This document shows, in pieces, positions 1 through 9,268 of a stretch of DNA of 64,000 bases. Each line of letters opens with the position of its first letter. Position 1 is the stretch's first letter. The notes under the pieces were generated by a model that did not search any database, was not told the origin of the DNA, and was given only the letters and a program-made list of their open reading frames with translations. The DNA is taken from NCBI RefSeq assembly GCF_028368975.1, contig NZ_JAQNDM010000002.1, positions 4,582,425 through 4,646,424 of the forward strand, read 5' to 3'. Source of the stretch: Stigmatella ashevillena (GTDB taxonomy: Bacteria; Myxococcota; Myxococcia; Myxococcales; Myxococcaceae). Both the position numbers and the translations under genes were made by a program.

Positions 1-2103
1 GGCCAACGTCTGGGGGAACTGGATGTCGCCCGACTGGGGCACGAGCCCCAGGCCCATCAGCCCGAACTCGATGCCCACCAAGCGCTCCTGTCCTTCATTG
101 TTCAGCATGGCCAGACGCGAGAGCACGCCGAAGTTGATCGCCAGCTGACCGCTGGGCGCGGTGGCCCGGTAGAGGCCCGCAGGAATGGTGGCCATCGTGT
201 AGAGCCGCAAGAAGCCGCCCTCGACGATGGCCGTCCACTGGGCAGAGGGCAGTCCCGGGCGATCCGTCGTGTTCAAGGCATAGCGCGACTCATCCGCCAC
301 GTGAGAAACCTGGACGAGGATCCGGTCGTACTGCCCCAGGTTTCCTGAAACGGGAACGACGCGCTGCTCTCCCTGGGGACGCAGGATCATCCGCTGCTCG
401 AGCGAGCTCTCCCCCCGTCCAGAACCATCGGCCTTGGTGACGTTGATGCGCAGGACCACCTCCTGGTTGCCCTGCTCAGGCGTCAGGCGCTCACGGTGCA
501 CGATGACCCGGCAGGAGTTGCGCATCTTGTATTCGATTCGATGGGGCCGGCTCGGCGGAAGGGACTGGTCCTGGCCGTCCTTGTCCGCGCAGACGAACTC
601 CACCATGTTCGCGATGTCCACGGGCACACTGGCCTCCCGCACCACGCGCTGGACGCGCTCGTTCACGGAGACCAGATCCATCGTGGCCAGCTCCGCCGGC
701 AGGGTCGGCACCCGGTAGCCAAAGCGCAGCGACACGAAGCCGCCCGCGGTCGCATCGCCCTGAATCAAGGTGGTATTGCCGTCCACCGTGACCGAATAGA
801 CCCCGTCCAAGGGGCGCAGCACGAAGCGCCCCACCCCACCGCTGCCCGCCACCTTCACCTCGGCGGGGCGGTTGGTGGGAATGAAGTCGATGGGCCCCGA
901 ATCTTTCATCTCGAGCAGGGCGCGGGGCCCCGGCAGGGGCACGGTCTCCGCCGTCGTCGAGGCCACCACGGTCCCGTCGATCCGGGACGTCGTCGCGGTA
1001 ATGGTCACCTGCTGGCTGGAGGTCCCCCGGGTGCGCAACAGGCCATAGGTGCCTTCCGACGTCTTCACCACGCGCTCCACGCGGGCCCGCTCTCCGTTGA
1101 CCGTCCAGAGCAGGGATCTCGGTTCGAGCGAGCACGAGGGATCCAGCCGCAGAACGAGCGCCGAGTCATCGGCGTCCCGCAGCACCGTGCCCTCCACGGC
1201 GGCCAGCGGGCACGCCAGGACGGGCAGCGTCGCGGAGACGGACTGTTCGAGCGCATCGCCCCGGGCAAAGAAGACACGGGCCGCCAGACGCAGCCGCAAG
1301 CTCACGCTCACATCCACCCCGGCGACATGGCGGATGGCAATGGCGTTGTCGTTGACCTCGCAGCGCGAGAGCCCACAGTCCACCGAGGCCACCGCCTCGG
1401 GGTGGCTGACGGTCACGGCGCCCTCGGGGCCCTTGGACAGATCGATGCCACTCGACTGGATGAGCGCCTGGGTCAGGACGATGCGGCCCGGGCGGAGACG
1501 GAAGGTCTCGGGGTCCACCACGTTGCCGGACGCATCATAGGTCGTCACCTCGGGCCCGCGTTTGCCATAGGGGGGCACCCAGTAGAGTGCCGCATCCGTG
1601 GGCAGCCCCTGCCGCACGGGCACGGCACACTCGGAGGGCTTGTTGCCCGCGGTGGGGCTGAGGCAGAGGTCCTGCCCCTCCAGAGGGCCTGGAGCCTGTT
1701 CGGTCCGGGGAACTCCCGACCAGGCGATGATCACCCCTTGGAGGTTCGCACCCCGGAGATCGACGCGCCCATCATCCGGGAAGAACGTGGTGGCCGCGGC
1801 GTCGATGCGGGGAAAGGCACCGGTGGCAATCACCGTGACGGTGTCCTGGCTCGTGTTGCACAGGGCCTCATCGGGGGCCACCTTGAGTTCGATCGTCCGC
1901 GAGTTCTCGTCGGCCTTCGCGGGAGGACGGATGGACCGCCCATCGGACGACAACGTCCACCCCCCCCGCACCGGACCGCAGATGACCCCCCGGGCGACGG
2001 CTTCGATGGCGCGTCCTCCTTCGGGCACTTGCCGGGTGGGGGCCGCGGTGGCAAGTCCCGCCCCCATCAACCCTGCGAGAAAGAGCGCTCGTGCGAATAG
2101 CAT
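1..2103 (-). CDS. Secreted protein of unknown function, truncated by the left window edge
   Basis: An open frame of 701 codons on the minus strand runs without a stop from an ATG at 2103 to the window edge, so the C-terminus is missing. Residues 1-22 form a signal peptide (hydrophobic LFLAGLMGAGLATA, then AAP), so the protein is exported. The mature part is rich in beta-type sequence with scattered Cys (for example in the stretches around C-G-P-V, C-N-T, C-A-V-P, C-G-L-S-R-C), which suggests disulphide-linked Ig-like or other beta-sandwich domains. I recognise no catalytic motif. The last visible segment (LAINFGVLSRLAMLN) is hydrophobic and could begin a beta-barrel-like domain. It is divergent from the lipoprotein gene at 2348. 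The opposite-strand frame at 496-2100 is its antisense shadow. Confidence 0.8.
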   Translation of the reverse strand, partial: MLFARALFLAGLMGAGLATAAPTRQVPEGGRAIEAVARGVICGPVRGGWTLSSDGRSIRPPAKADENSRTIELKVAPDEALCNTSQDTVTVIATGAFPRIDAAATTFFPDDGRVDLRGANLQGVIIAWSGVPRTEQAPGPLEGQDLCLSPTAGNKPSECAVPVRQGLPTDAALYWVPPYGKRGPEVTTYDASGNVVDPETFRLRPGRIVLTQALIQSSGIDLSKGPEGAVTVSHPEAVASVDCGLSRCEVNDNAIAIRHVAGVDVSVSLRLRLAARVFFARGDALEQSVSATLPVLACPLAAVEGTVLRDADDSALVLRLDPSCSLEPRSLLWTVNGERARVERVVKTSEGTYGLLRTRGTSSQQVTITATTSRIDGTVVASTTAETVPLPGPRALLEMKDSGPIDFIPTNRPAEVKVAGSGGVGRFVLRPLDGVYSVTVDGNTTLIQGDATAGGFVSLRFGYRVPTLPAELATMDLVSVNERVQRVVREASVPVDIANMVEFVCADKDGQDQSLPPSRPHRIEYKMRNSCRVIVHRERLTPEQGNQEVVLRINVTKADGSGRGESSLEQRMILRPQGEQRVVPVSGNLGQYDRILVQVSHVADESRYALNTTDRPGLPSAQWTAIVEGGFLRLYTMATIPAGLYRATAPSGQLAINFGVLSRLAMLNNEGQERLVGIEFGLMGLGLVPQSGDIQFPQTLA

Positions 2104-2347
2104 CACCCCCCTTCTAAAAGGGAATGAACGCGTCCCGGTCAAGCACCGCGTGAGCGGAGGCTGTCACAACGTGTTTTTCGTGTATGGGGGACACAGGGAT
2201 AGACCGCGCGAGCAGGCAGGCCCTTCCGCGTTCGCCGTGCCCCCCACCAGCCCTGGCGGAATCGAAGGTGTCCGGATTCCGACACGTTGTCGCGCGGGAG
2301 CACGCACCTCACCGTTCCCATGAGCCACGCGAACGTTCGAGGGCATC

Positions 2348-3070
2348 ATGAAAGAGATTCTTGGATCCATCGCAGTCGCGGCCCTGCTCGGCGTGGGCTG
2401 TGCACACGGGCAGAAGCAGGCAGCCCAGGCCGAGACGGCCCCTCCTCAAGCGACGGTGCAAGGCACCGGGCAGACCCAGGCGGGGGGAATGACGGCCTCG
2501 CAGCGGGCCCCCGTCCTCTCGTGCACGGCCATCCACGTGGGCTCGTCCAGCAGCAGCGAGCGCTCCCAGTCCCTCCAGGAGGGACCTGGAACCGGAGGCT
2601 CGGCGCCCGTGGAATGCGTGCCTTCCCAGGAGGAGAACACCACGGTCGGTCAGAGCCGCCTCGGCGGTGAGGCCGAGGAGACTCCCGCGCCCCAGAACCT
2701 CGACGAGGGTGTGGGGGGCTCAGGCAACACGGAGGTGAAGGACGACCCTGCCCCCATGCAGCCTGGGCAGGACAGCATCGGAAGCTCCTTCCAGCGAGAC
2801 AGCGCGATCATCCCCCTCGAGGAGCGCACCCAGCGGGACGTGGCGCCAGCGGACATCGTGCCCGAAAACGAGGGTGTGGGCGGCGCGGGCAACACGGACG
2901 TGGACACCCAGGCTGCGCCTGTACAGTCCGGACAGGACACCCTCGGAAGCCCCGCCCAGGAGAGCGCCGAGCCGGTCGCGCCCGAGCTGAACACCCCAGA
3001 GGATTCAGCGCCGGCAGACACCCAGTTCCAGGATACAGGCATGGGGGGCGCGGGCGGCGGGGGCGGGTGA
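2348..3070 (+). CDS. Small acidic lipoprotein with Gly-Gly-x-Gly-Asn-Thr repeats, function unknown
   Basis: 240 residues. The start is chosen for GAGGG 6-10 bases upstream of ATG 2348. The N-terminus MKEILGSIAVAALLGVGC is an export signal ending in a plausible lipobox Cys at position 18, although GVGC lacks the usual Leu at -3. The mature protein is acidic and rich in Gln, Pro, Glu, Ala and Gly, so probably extended or disordered. Two copies of a roughly 55-residue unit start with GVGGSGNTEV and GVGGAGNTDV and contain PGQDSIGSS / SGQDTLGSP. A third partial copy ends in GMGGAGGGGG. Two Cys in the N-terminal third may form a disulphide. No enzyme motif is visible. The beta-lactamase-fold gene follows 61 bp downstream and may be co-transcribed. 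A periplasmic or surface role is inference. Confidence 0.7.
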   Translation: MKEILGSIAVAALLGVGCAHGQKQAAQAETAPPQATVQGTGQTQAGGMTASQRAPVLSCTAIHVGSSSSSERSQSLQEGPGTGGSAPVECVPSQEENTTVGQSRLGGEAEETPAPQNLDEGVGGSGNTEVKDDPAPMQPGQDSIGSSFQRDSAIIPLEERTQRDVAPADIVPENEGVGGAGNTDVDTQAAPVQSGQDTLGSPAQESAEPVAPELNTPEDSAPADTQFQDTGMGGAGGGGG

Positions 3071-3131
3071 GCCTCAGCGCTCACACGGATGAAACCGGGG
3101 CCGAGCCCTTCTGACACAAGGTGACGACACG

Positions 3132-4202
3132 ATGACCAGGACAGTCCGGGGCTTCGCCCTCCTGCTCGCGGTACTCGCCACCTCCTCCGCGGAAGCGCTC
3201 GGCACACCGGCGGCACCCAATTGGACGGTGGAGCTGAACAGCCTCGTCCAAGAGGCGATCCAGGGCTTCGACGGTGAACTCTCCCTGTACGTGCTCGATG
3301 TCGCGTCCGGCGAGGAGTACGCCTACGACGCAGAGCGGCCCACCTACCTCTCGTCCGCCATCAAGCTCGGGGTGATGCTCGAGGTGATGCACCAGGTGGA
3401 CCAGCAGCAGCTCTCCTGGGAGGAGACGCTGGAGTTCACTCCCAGCACCGTCCGGGACGGAATGCACCGGCTCCATCGGGCCCGGCCTGGAGACGTCCTG
3501 GCGATCTCCACCCTGCTGGAAGACATGATGGTGGACAGCGACAACGCGGCGGCCGACCTGCTGATTCAGCGGGTGGGCGTGGACAACGTGAAGGCGCAGT
3601 TGGCATCCCGGGGAGTGCGGACGGGCCCCGTGTCCTCCCTTTTGGACGAGCGCCGCCGCATCTACGCCAAGCTCGACCCGAAAGCCCAGAATCTCTCCCC
3701 GGCCCAGGTCCGCGCCCTGGGGAAACATGACTCCCTGGAGTCACGGGCCCAGTTCCTCTCGAAGGTGATGACGCCTGCCACGGCCTGGACGGGCAAGCAG
3801 CTCGACCAGGCGTTCCAGGCCTTCTATGCGGAGAACGTGAACTCCGCTTCGATGCGGGACATGGGACACCTCCTCCAGCAGGTGGTCCGCTGCGAGGGGC
3901 TGAGCGCGTCAAGCTGCACCCGGGCCCACGCGCTAATGCGTGCCTGCCAGACGGGAAGCGCTCGGATCTCCGCAGGGCTCCCCGAGACGGCCGCTTGGGC
4001 TCACAAGACGGGAACCCAGCACCGGCGCGCCTGCGACATGGGCTTTGTGTCCCTGCCGTCGGGCCGCACCGCTGTCATCGCCGCCTGCACCCGGAACTTC
4101 TGGCACGTCGCGGACGCGGAGCGCCTGTTCGCCTTCCTGGGCGCAAGCATCTGGCGCACCTTGAGCGCGCCAGCGGCTCAGGTCTCCAGATCCGCGGAGT
4201 AG
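3132..4202 (+). CDS. Secreted class A beta-lactamase-fold serine hydrolase
   Basis: 356 residues with a signal peptide (about 1-23, ending AEALG). The three penicillin-interacting motifs are visible: S75-A-I-K78 (SxxK, catalytic Ser and Lys), S136-D-N (SxN) and K292-T-G. This places it in the beta-lactamase2/class A serine hydrolase family. Such proteins cleave beta-lactams or act as peptidoglycan-related peptidases. Four or more Cys (CEGLSASSC, RACQTG, RACDMG, AACTRN) suggest disulphides, consistent with export. An omega-loop ExxxN motif is not obvious, so true beta-lactamase activity is uncertain. The start has AAGGTGA upstream. The 3' end overlaps the convergent DUF4139 gene by 25 bp. Confidence 0.82.
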   Translation: MTRTVRGFALLLAVLATSSAEALGTPAAPNWTVELNSLVQEAIQGFDGELSLYVLDVASGEEYAYDAERPTYLSSAIKLGVMLEVMHQVDQQQLSWEETLEFTPSTVRDGMHRLHRARPGDVLAISTLLEDMMVDSDNAAADLLIQRVGVDNVKAQLASRGVRTGPVSSLLDERRRIYAKLDPKAQNLSPAQVRALGKHDSLESRAQFLSKVMTPATAWTGKQLDQAFQAFYAENVNSASMRDMGHLLQQVVRCEGLSASSCTRAHALMRACQTGSARISAGLPETAAWAHKTGTQHRRACDMGFVSLPSGRTAVIAACTRNFWHVADAERLFAFLGASIWRTLSAPAAQVSRSAE

Positions 4203-6175
4203 CTGAGGGCATAGAGGCGGCGGGCCACCTCGTCGCTGGCCACCTTGCGCTCCTCGGAAAGCCGCTCCAGGGCTTCGCTGATGGCATCCAGCCGGTTCTC
4301 CTGCTCGCTCAGCTTGGTCACGAAGCGCTCGGCCAAATCCCTCTGCGAGGCGCCCGTCTTGAGCGACTCGATGTTCGAGCGGATGCGCTCCTGGTCCTTG
4401 AAGACCTGCTCCCGCTCCTCGGTCAGGTGCTGCGCCTCCTGGGCCAGGGTGGTCACCCGGTCCCGCAGGGCAATGATTTCTCGCAGCGACTCCGCGAGCC
4501 CCGAGTCGATGTAGTGCGAGCTCAGGAAGAAGGAGACCTCCTCCACGTTGATGCTGGTGAAGGCGTACTGGCGGATGCCGCGCGAGCGCTCCGTCACCGT
4601 CAGCTCGGGGGTCGCCCCGGCCGCCAGCTCCAGCTTGAAGCGCCAGAAGCCTTCCGTCGTCTCCGCCGGCTCGGGCGTCTCTCGCAACTCCCAGCCCGTG
4701 CGCGGGTGCTCCAGGAAGAACACCGCAGGGCGGGGGGCCTTGTTCCGCACGAAGTACCGGGTGCGCCGCAGGTGGTAGTACTCCACGGACAGCACGCCCC
4801 GGCTCACCACGGCGCGGAACACCGGCCCATCCTCCACCCGGTCCTCCACCGAGACCACGCAGCTCAGCTCCACCGCGTACGGCACGAAGCGCTTGTCGTC
4901 CGGCTTCATGGTGTCGAGCATCGCCTCGCCCACGTACGTGTCCGCCTCCATCACCGTCACCGGCCCGCCCTCCAGCGTGAGCCCCGCCGTGTTCTTCATC
5001 TCGATGCACGCCATTGGGTTCTTCTCGCGCGTGGTCCGGTTGTAGAGCAGCACGCGCCGGCCCTCGAACGGACGTTGCAGGATGGGCACCAGCGCGCTCT
5101 GGTTGCGGTGCACCGTTACCGGGTGGTCCACCCGGTACTCGAAGAGGTCTCCCACCTCCTTCGTGAGCGTCTTCACCTCCACGCTCTTCTCCGCCGCCTC
5201 CCGCATCCGCCCGCCCTTGCGCGCCATGCCCCCCACGCTGGACACCATGGCCCGCATCGGGGCAGCAGCCGGAGCGGGCGCCGGGGGGGCAAAGAAGGCC
5301 TTCTCCATCTCCCCGCCGTCGCCCCCTTCCGCGCCATAGGCCTCCTCGGGGATGACGGGCGCGGCGGCGGCTTCCGTGCGCACCTGCACCACCGGACGCT
5401 TCATGTACCGGGGGTTGTACAAGTCATGCACGAAGGACACGGGCAGCCCGGCGATGAGCGCCAGATCCACGCTCACCCAGTCCTCGTCTCCCGTGTTGTC
5501 CACCAGCGCCCAGCCCTGAAGGAGCGGCGGCTTCTGCTCATCCAGCAGGATGCGGTAGCTCGTCTTCCACACGGGCGCTTCCACCACATAGCTGACGAAC
5601 AGCTCCCGCTCCCCCGTCCCCGAGGTGAGGATGGACATCCGCTTGCTGTCCTTCTTGTACGAGGAGAGCACCGTGGCCAGATAGAACTCGAGGTCCTTGC
5701 GCACGGCATCGTCCAGGAACTCCAGCTCGGCAATCTCCAGCAAGTCGAAGGTGCGCAGCGAGGCGCCCACCAGCAGCGACAGGAAGGGCCGCATCACGGA
5801 GGTCTCTCCCTCCACCACCGCGAGCGACTCCAGCCCCACGATGACGCCTTCCACCGGCTCCTTGCCGCCCACACGCACCCGGACGCGCGCGCCCTTGATC
5901 TGCCCCAACAGCGCCGTGAGGCTGCCGGACTCGGGGATCCGGATGGTGGCCTCCTGGAGGAGCTGATCCAGGGGCTTCGTCGAGTCATAGCTCACCGCCG
6001 ACACGGAGCCGCCCGACAGGTCCAGCACCGTCATCGACTTGAGCACGTCGTTCATGTCGCGCGCCTTGAAGTCCAGGTTCAAGGCCTCGTTGCCGCTCAC
6101 CTTGCCCTTCCGCTCGAAGTAACCGACTCCATGCTTGTAGAGGACGACACGGCGGATAGGTAGAACGGACGACAT
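4178..6175 (-). CDS. DUF4139-domain protein (mucoidy-inhibitor MuiA-like family)
   Basis: 665 residues. The N-terminus MSSVLPIRRVVLYKHGVGYF and the later DNTGDEDWVSVDLALIAG and PVTVMEADTYVGEAML stretches match the DUF4139 / MuiA-like beta-rich family. There is no signal peptide, so it is probably cytoplasmic. Residues about 530-650 form a long Glu/Arg/Gln-rich coiled coil (REIIALRDRVTTLAQEAQ onward). A short disordered Ala/Pro segment (PPAPAPAAAPMRAM) interrupts the middle. The biochemical function of the family is unknown. GGAG lies about 10 bases before the ATG. Its last 25 bp overlap the tail of the convergent hydrolase gene, so the two transcripts must overlap. Confidence 0.75.
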   Translation of the reverse strand: MSSVLPIRRVVLYKHGVGYFERKGKVSGNEALNLDFKARDMNDVLKSMTVLDLSGGSVSAVSYDSTKPLDQLLQEATIRIPESGSLTALLGQIKGARVRVRVGGKEPVEGVIVGLESLAVVEGETSVMRPFLSLLVGASLRTFDLLEIAELEFLDDAVRKDLEFYLATVLSSYKKDSKRMSILTSGTGERELFVSYVVEAPVWKTSYRILLDEQKPPLLQGWALVDNTGDEDWVSVDLALIAGLPVSFVHDLYNPRYMKRPVVQVRTEAAAAPVIPEEAYGAEGGDGGEMEKAFFAPPAPAPAAAPMRAMVSSVGGMARKGGRMREAAEKSVEVKTLTKEVGDLFEYRVDHPVTVHRNQSALVPILQRPFEGRRVLLYNRTTREKNPMACIEMKNTAGLTLEGGPVTVMEADTYVGEAMLDTMKPDDKRFVPYAVELSCVVSVEDRVEDGPVFRAVVSRGVLSVEYYHLRRTRYFVRNKAPRPAVFFLEHPRTGWELRETPEPAETTEGFWRFKLELAAGATPELTVTERSRGIRQYAFTSINVEEVSFFLSSHYIDSGLAESLREIIALRDRVTTLAQEAQHLTEEREQVFKDQERIRSNIESLKTGASQRDLAERFVTKLSEQENRLDAISEALERLSEERKVASDEVARRLYALSYSADLET

Positions 6176-6268
6176 CGTGCAGCTCCGGAAGATTGGGGAC
6201 AGGCGGCCCCCGGTGTATCAAGGCCCCCGGCGGGGACAATACCCTGACACCCCGCCTGGAGAGCCGAG

Positions 6269-7471
6269 ATGCGCCTGTACACGTCGTTCCTCGCCGGCAG
6301 CGCCGCCATCACCCTCCTCACCCACTGCGCGAGCACGCGGTCCTCTTCTCCCGGAGAACCCCCAACCACGCCCGAAGTCTCCGAGCCCGCGAAGCCTCCC
6401 ACCGATCCCTCCACCGCGCCTGCCCCCAGCCCGACGCCGTGGGGCCGTGCCCGGGTGGGAGATCGCGCGGTCTACGGTTTTTCCACCAACCAAAGCCCGG
6501 GCCGCCTCGCCCTGCCGCCGCGGGCCCTCGCGGGCCGCCTTCGGGTGGAAGTGACGGCGGTCCAGGCGCCCTGGGTGTGGCTGACGATCTCCTTCACCGA
6601 TGACGCGGGCAAGCCCCTGACGAACCCCTGGCTGGCCCGGGATCTGACGCTGCCCGTGAGCATGGAAACCTCCCGCCCCCTCGACGTGCCGCCGCAAGGC
6701 ACCGAGAGCCTCGAACAGCTCTCCGCCGCGGGCCAGCAGTGGGAGGCGAAGCGCTACATCCAGGATCAACGGCCGGTGGATGGCCCGCTGAACAATGTCC
6801 TCTACGCCGTCCAGCCGGGACCGCTGTACCTCACCCGGGGACTGCTGAGCCTCAGCATCACGCTGTCGGGCTTTGGCGCCGCCGGGGGCACCCAGCTCAC
6901 CCTGCTGGAGGTCCGTCAGGGCGCCACGGGCGGCACCTCGCCTGCGCCGTCGCTGGAGCGGCCCCTGGGGCCGGGCACGTGGTTCGACTTCCGCGCGAAC
7001 ATCGGCGGCAACGACAGCACCCAGCGCACGTGCTTCTCCGCCGAGCGCGGCTACCTCCTTCAGACGGACGGCCCCGCCCCCACCCAGGGGGCCGCGTGCC
7101 CCAGCTTCGCCGAGGCCACGGTGTCTCCCCTGGAAGAGTGGCTGGTAAGGCTCATCACGGGCGCGCTCGCCACCGAAAGCTGGCCGCCGGCCACGAGCGC
7201 CATCCCCACCCGGGGAACCCGCTCCCTCCAGGGACGCACGGTCCCCGTCTCCACCACCGAGGTGCCGGAGAGCGAGGGAGGCGTGCGGAGGATCCGCTTC
7301 GAGACCTACGCGGCGGACCCCTGGGACGCGTCACTCTCGGGGCTGGCCCACGAGGCCCGCTTCCGTCAACTGACCGAGGGCGTGGACCGGGTGGATGCGA
7401 AGGGCCGCAGGACGCCCCAGGACTTCACCCAGCTCGTGGGCTGGGGCACGTGGGTGGGAAGCGCGAAGTAA
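6269..7471 (+). CDS. Predicted lipoprotein of unknown function
   Basis: 400 residues beginning MRLYTSFLAGSAAITLLTHC. This is an export signal with a candidate lipid-attachment Cys at 20, though LTHC is a poor lipobox. Residues 21-55 are a Pro/Thr/Ser-rich tether. The rest looks globular, with paired Cys (RTCFSAER and GAACPSF) and a C-terminal WGTWVGSAK. GGAGAG precedes the ATG. It is divergent from the DUF4139 gene (93 bp apart) and convergent with ohr (29-bp spacer). I recognise no family with confidence. Myxobacteria encode many such lineage-restricted lipoproteins. Confidence 0.7.
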   Translation: MRLYTSFLAGSAAITLLTHCASTRSSSPGEPPTTPEVSEPAKPPTDPSTAPAPSPTPWGRARVGDRAVYGFSTNQSPGRLALPPRALAGRLRVEVTAVQAPWVWLTISFTDDAGKPLTNPWLARDLTLPVSMETSRPLDVPPQGTESLEQLSAAGQQWEAKRYIQDQRPVDGPLNNVLYAVQPGPLYLTRGLLSLSITLSGFGAAGGTQLTLLEVRQGATGGTSPAPSLERPLGPGTWFDFRANIGGNDSTQRTCFSAERGYLLQTDGPAPTQGAACPSFAEATVSPLEEWLVRLITGALATESWPPATSAIPTRGTRSLQGRTVPVSTTEVPESEGGVRRIRFETYAADPWDASLSGLAHEARFRQLTEGVDRVDAKGRRTPQDFTQLVGWGTWVGSAK

Positions 7472-7500
7472 CGCCCCGCTTCCCGCCCGAGGGCGCGGCC

Positions 7501-7935
7501 TCAGCTCTCCACGGAGAGCTTCACGTCGATGTTGCCGCGCGTGGCCTTCGAATACGGACACACCTCGTGCGCGGCGTGCATGAGCTGCTGGGCCTCTTCC
7601 TGCGACAGGCCCGGCAGCTTGCCCTTCAGCTCCACCGCCAACCCGAAGCCGCCATCCGGCGTCTTGCCGATGGTGGCCGAGCCGGTGATGGCCGCCTCCT
7701 TCACGTTCTTGCCCGCCTTGCCCGCCACCAGCCGCAGCGCGCTCTCGAAGCACGCGGCATAGCCGGCCGCGAAGAGCTGCTCGGGGTTGGTGCTGGCCCC
7801 CCCGGCGCCGCCCAGCTCCTTGGGCATGGAGAGCGCCAGATCCAACACGCCGTCCGTCGAGCGGACGCGGCCATTGCGGCCTCCCTGGGCGGTGGCGGTG
7901 GCGGTGTACAGCGGGGAGATGGTGACCGGAGCCAT
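7501..7935 (-). CDS. ohr: Organic hydroperoxide resistance protein (Ohr/OsmC family)
   Basis: 144 residues, the usual Ohr length. Ohr reduces organic hydroperoxides to alcohols in the cytoplasm with a reactive Cys pair. Both Cys motifs are present: AAGYAACFESAL (peroxidatic Cys) and HEVCPYSKATRGN (resolving Cys). The N-terminus APVTISPLYTATATAQGG is typical. I chose the ATG at 7935, preceded by AGGAAG, because residues upstream of it in the open frame are low-complexity Ser/Arg shadow sequence. It follows the SGNH hydrolase gene by 67 bp on the same strand. No OhrR-type MarR regulator is adjacent. Confidence 0.93.
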   Translation of the reverse strand: MAPVTISPLYTATATAQGGRNGRVRSTDGVLDLALSMPKELGGAGGASTNPEQLFAAGYAACFESALRLVAGKAGKNVKEAAITGSATIGKTPDGGFGLAVELKGKLPGLSQEEAQQLMHAAHEVCPYSKATRGNIDVKLSVES

Positions 7936-8002
7936 GAGCTTCCTCGTTTCACGTCGGGTGGGATGCGAGCCAGACAGGCGGCCCCCCCGGCGTAGCGGGC
8001 AC

Positions 8003-9169
8003 TCACTCGGCTTGCAACGTCGTCTCCGGGAAACTGTCGTCCAGAGGGACTTCCCCGTCCTGCTCCCACCCGAGGACCGAGGAGAGGAGGGGCTTGAGCT
8101 GGTCCGCGATCTTCCGGTGCCCGGTGAGATTGGGGTGCATGTCGCAGCCGTAGTCCCGGGGCACCTCCAGGGTGTCGCGGATAAGGGCCAGGTGCGTGCG
8201 GCCTCCATCCCGGGAGCGCTGCCGCGCCACGACCGCCTCGATGAGCTCCGTGCCAGGCTCCTTCATGCGAGGCCCCGCCACACAGAACAGGGGCACGTCC
8301 GGATACACCCGCCGCACCGCCGCGATGAGCGCCTCGTATCCCCCCACGAAGGACTCCCGCTCCGGGTGCGGCACCGTGGAGAAGTCGTTGGTCCCCAGGT
8401 TGATGACGACCGCATCGGGCGCCCACCGGCGGAAGTCCCAGAGGGGTTGTTCCTGCTCGGCCCGCGCCTGGGCGAAGTAGGCGGGCATCGGCTTGGCCGA
8501 GACGGGCCCGGGCTCCGCGTAGTTGCGGACCACGCCCCGACCCGACTTGGCGAGGATGGAGACCTCCGCCCCCAGCTCGCGCGCCACCAGGGCGGCATAG
8601 GCCCGCTCCACGTTCTCCGTGCCCCGCGAGAACTGGCAGCCCAGTTGCCCCTCGTTGCCATAGCCCGCGGTGAACGAATCTCCGATGAAGAGCAACCGGC
8701 GCTCCCGCCGCGGCGGCAGCTCCACCAGCGCCCGGCCCGGATCCAAGAGGAAGCCGTGGAAGGTGCCCGGCCCGAACCCGGACTCCGTGCGCCGCGTGAG
8801 CCGCACCGTGTGCCGTCCCTCGGCGAGCCCTTGGGCCAGCACATAGATGTCCCGCTCCGAGGTGCGCAGCACGGACGAGGGCTTCCCATCCACGGAGACG
8901 TTGTAGTTGTTGTTTCCGTCCACCAGGTGGACCGCGCACGACGTGCCTTCGAAGGCGGCCTCGATGCTCACCCCGGGCCAGTCGAACGCCGGGGCCTTCG
9001 GCGCGGTGAAGTCGAAGCGGCCCGTGTACCGGATGAGCGGATGATCCGCCTCGATGTGCTGGCGCTGGGGAGGCTCCCCGGGGGGCCCCAGGATGACCCG
9101 GGCACACCCGATGAGCATCAGGGGGATGAGCGTGCGGGCAAGAAGGCGCTTTGGATACGAAGAGGCCAT
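8003..9169 (-). CDS. SGNH/GDSL-family esterase lipoprotein, CE2-like
   Basis: 388 residues. The signal sequence ends in LMLIGC, a lipobox with Cys at about 22. Residues about 40-165 form a jelly-roll-like domain (YTGRFDFTAP, WPGVSIEAAFEGT) as in carbohydrate esterase family 2. The SGNH hydrolase domain follows: block I IGDSFTAGYGNE (nucleophile Ser), block III LGTNDFS, and block V DMHPNLTGH (Asp-His). Known CE2 enzymes deacetylate plant polysaccharides, so a role in removing acetyl groups from glycans at the cell surface is plausible. It lies between boxB (99 bp upstream) and ohr. Substrate is inferred from the fold only. Confidence 0.83.
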   Translation of the reverse strand: MASSYPKRLLARTLIPLMLIGCARVILGPPGEPPQRQHIEADHPLIRYTGRFDFTAPKAPAFDWPGVSIEAAFEGTSCAVHLVDGNNNYNVSVDGKPSSVLRTSERDIYVLAQGLAEGRHTVRLTRRTESGFGPGTFHGFLLDPGRALVELPPRRERRLLFIGDSFTAGYGNEGQLGCQFSRGTENVERAYAALVARELGAEVSILAKSGRGVVRNYAEPGPVSAKPMPAYFAQARAEQEQPLWDFRRWAPDAVVINLGTNDFSTVPHPERESFVGGYEALIAAVRRVYPDVPLFCVAGPRMKEPGTELIEAVVARQRSRDGGRTHLALIRDTLEVPRDYGCDMHPNLTGHRKIADQLKPLLSSVLGWEQDGEVPLDDSFPETTLQAE

Positions 9170-9268
9170 GGCGCCGGAGTGTTGTAACCCACCTCCCCGT
9201 CCTGAAGGCTCACATTGGGACGACGCAAGCGTGGGCCCATCAACCCGGGTCGGCCCCGCCGGGGAGCG

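Noticed and set aside
496-2100. A 534-codon plus-strand frame near the left edge
   Set aside because: It is exactly antisense, codon for codon, to the 701-codon secreted-protein frame that has a signal peptide. It lacks any recognisable motif.
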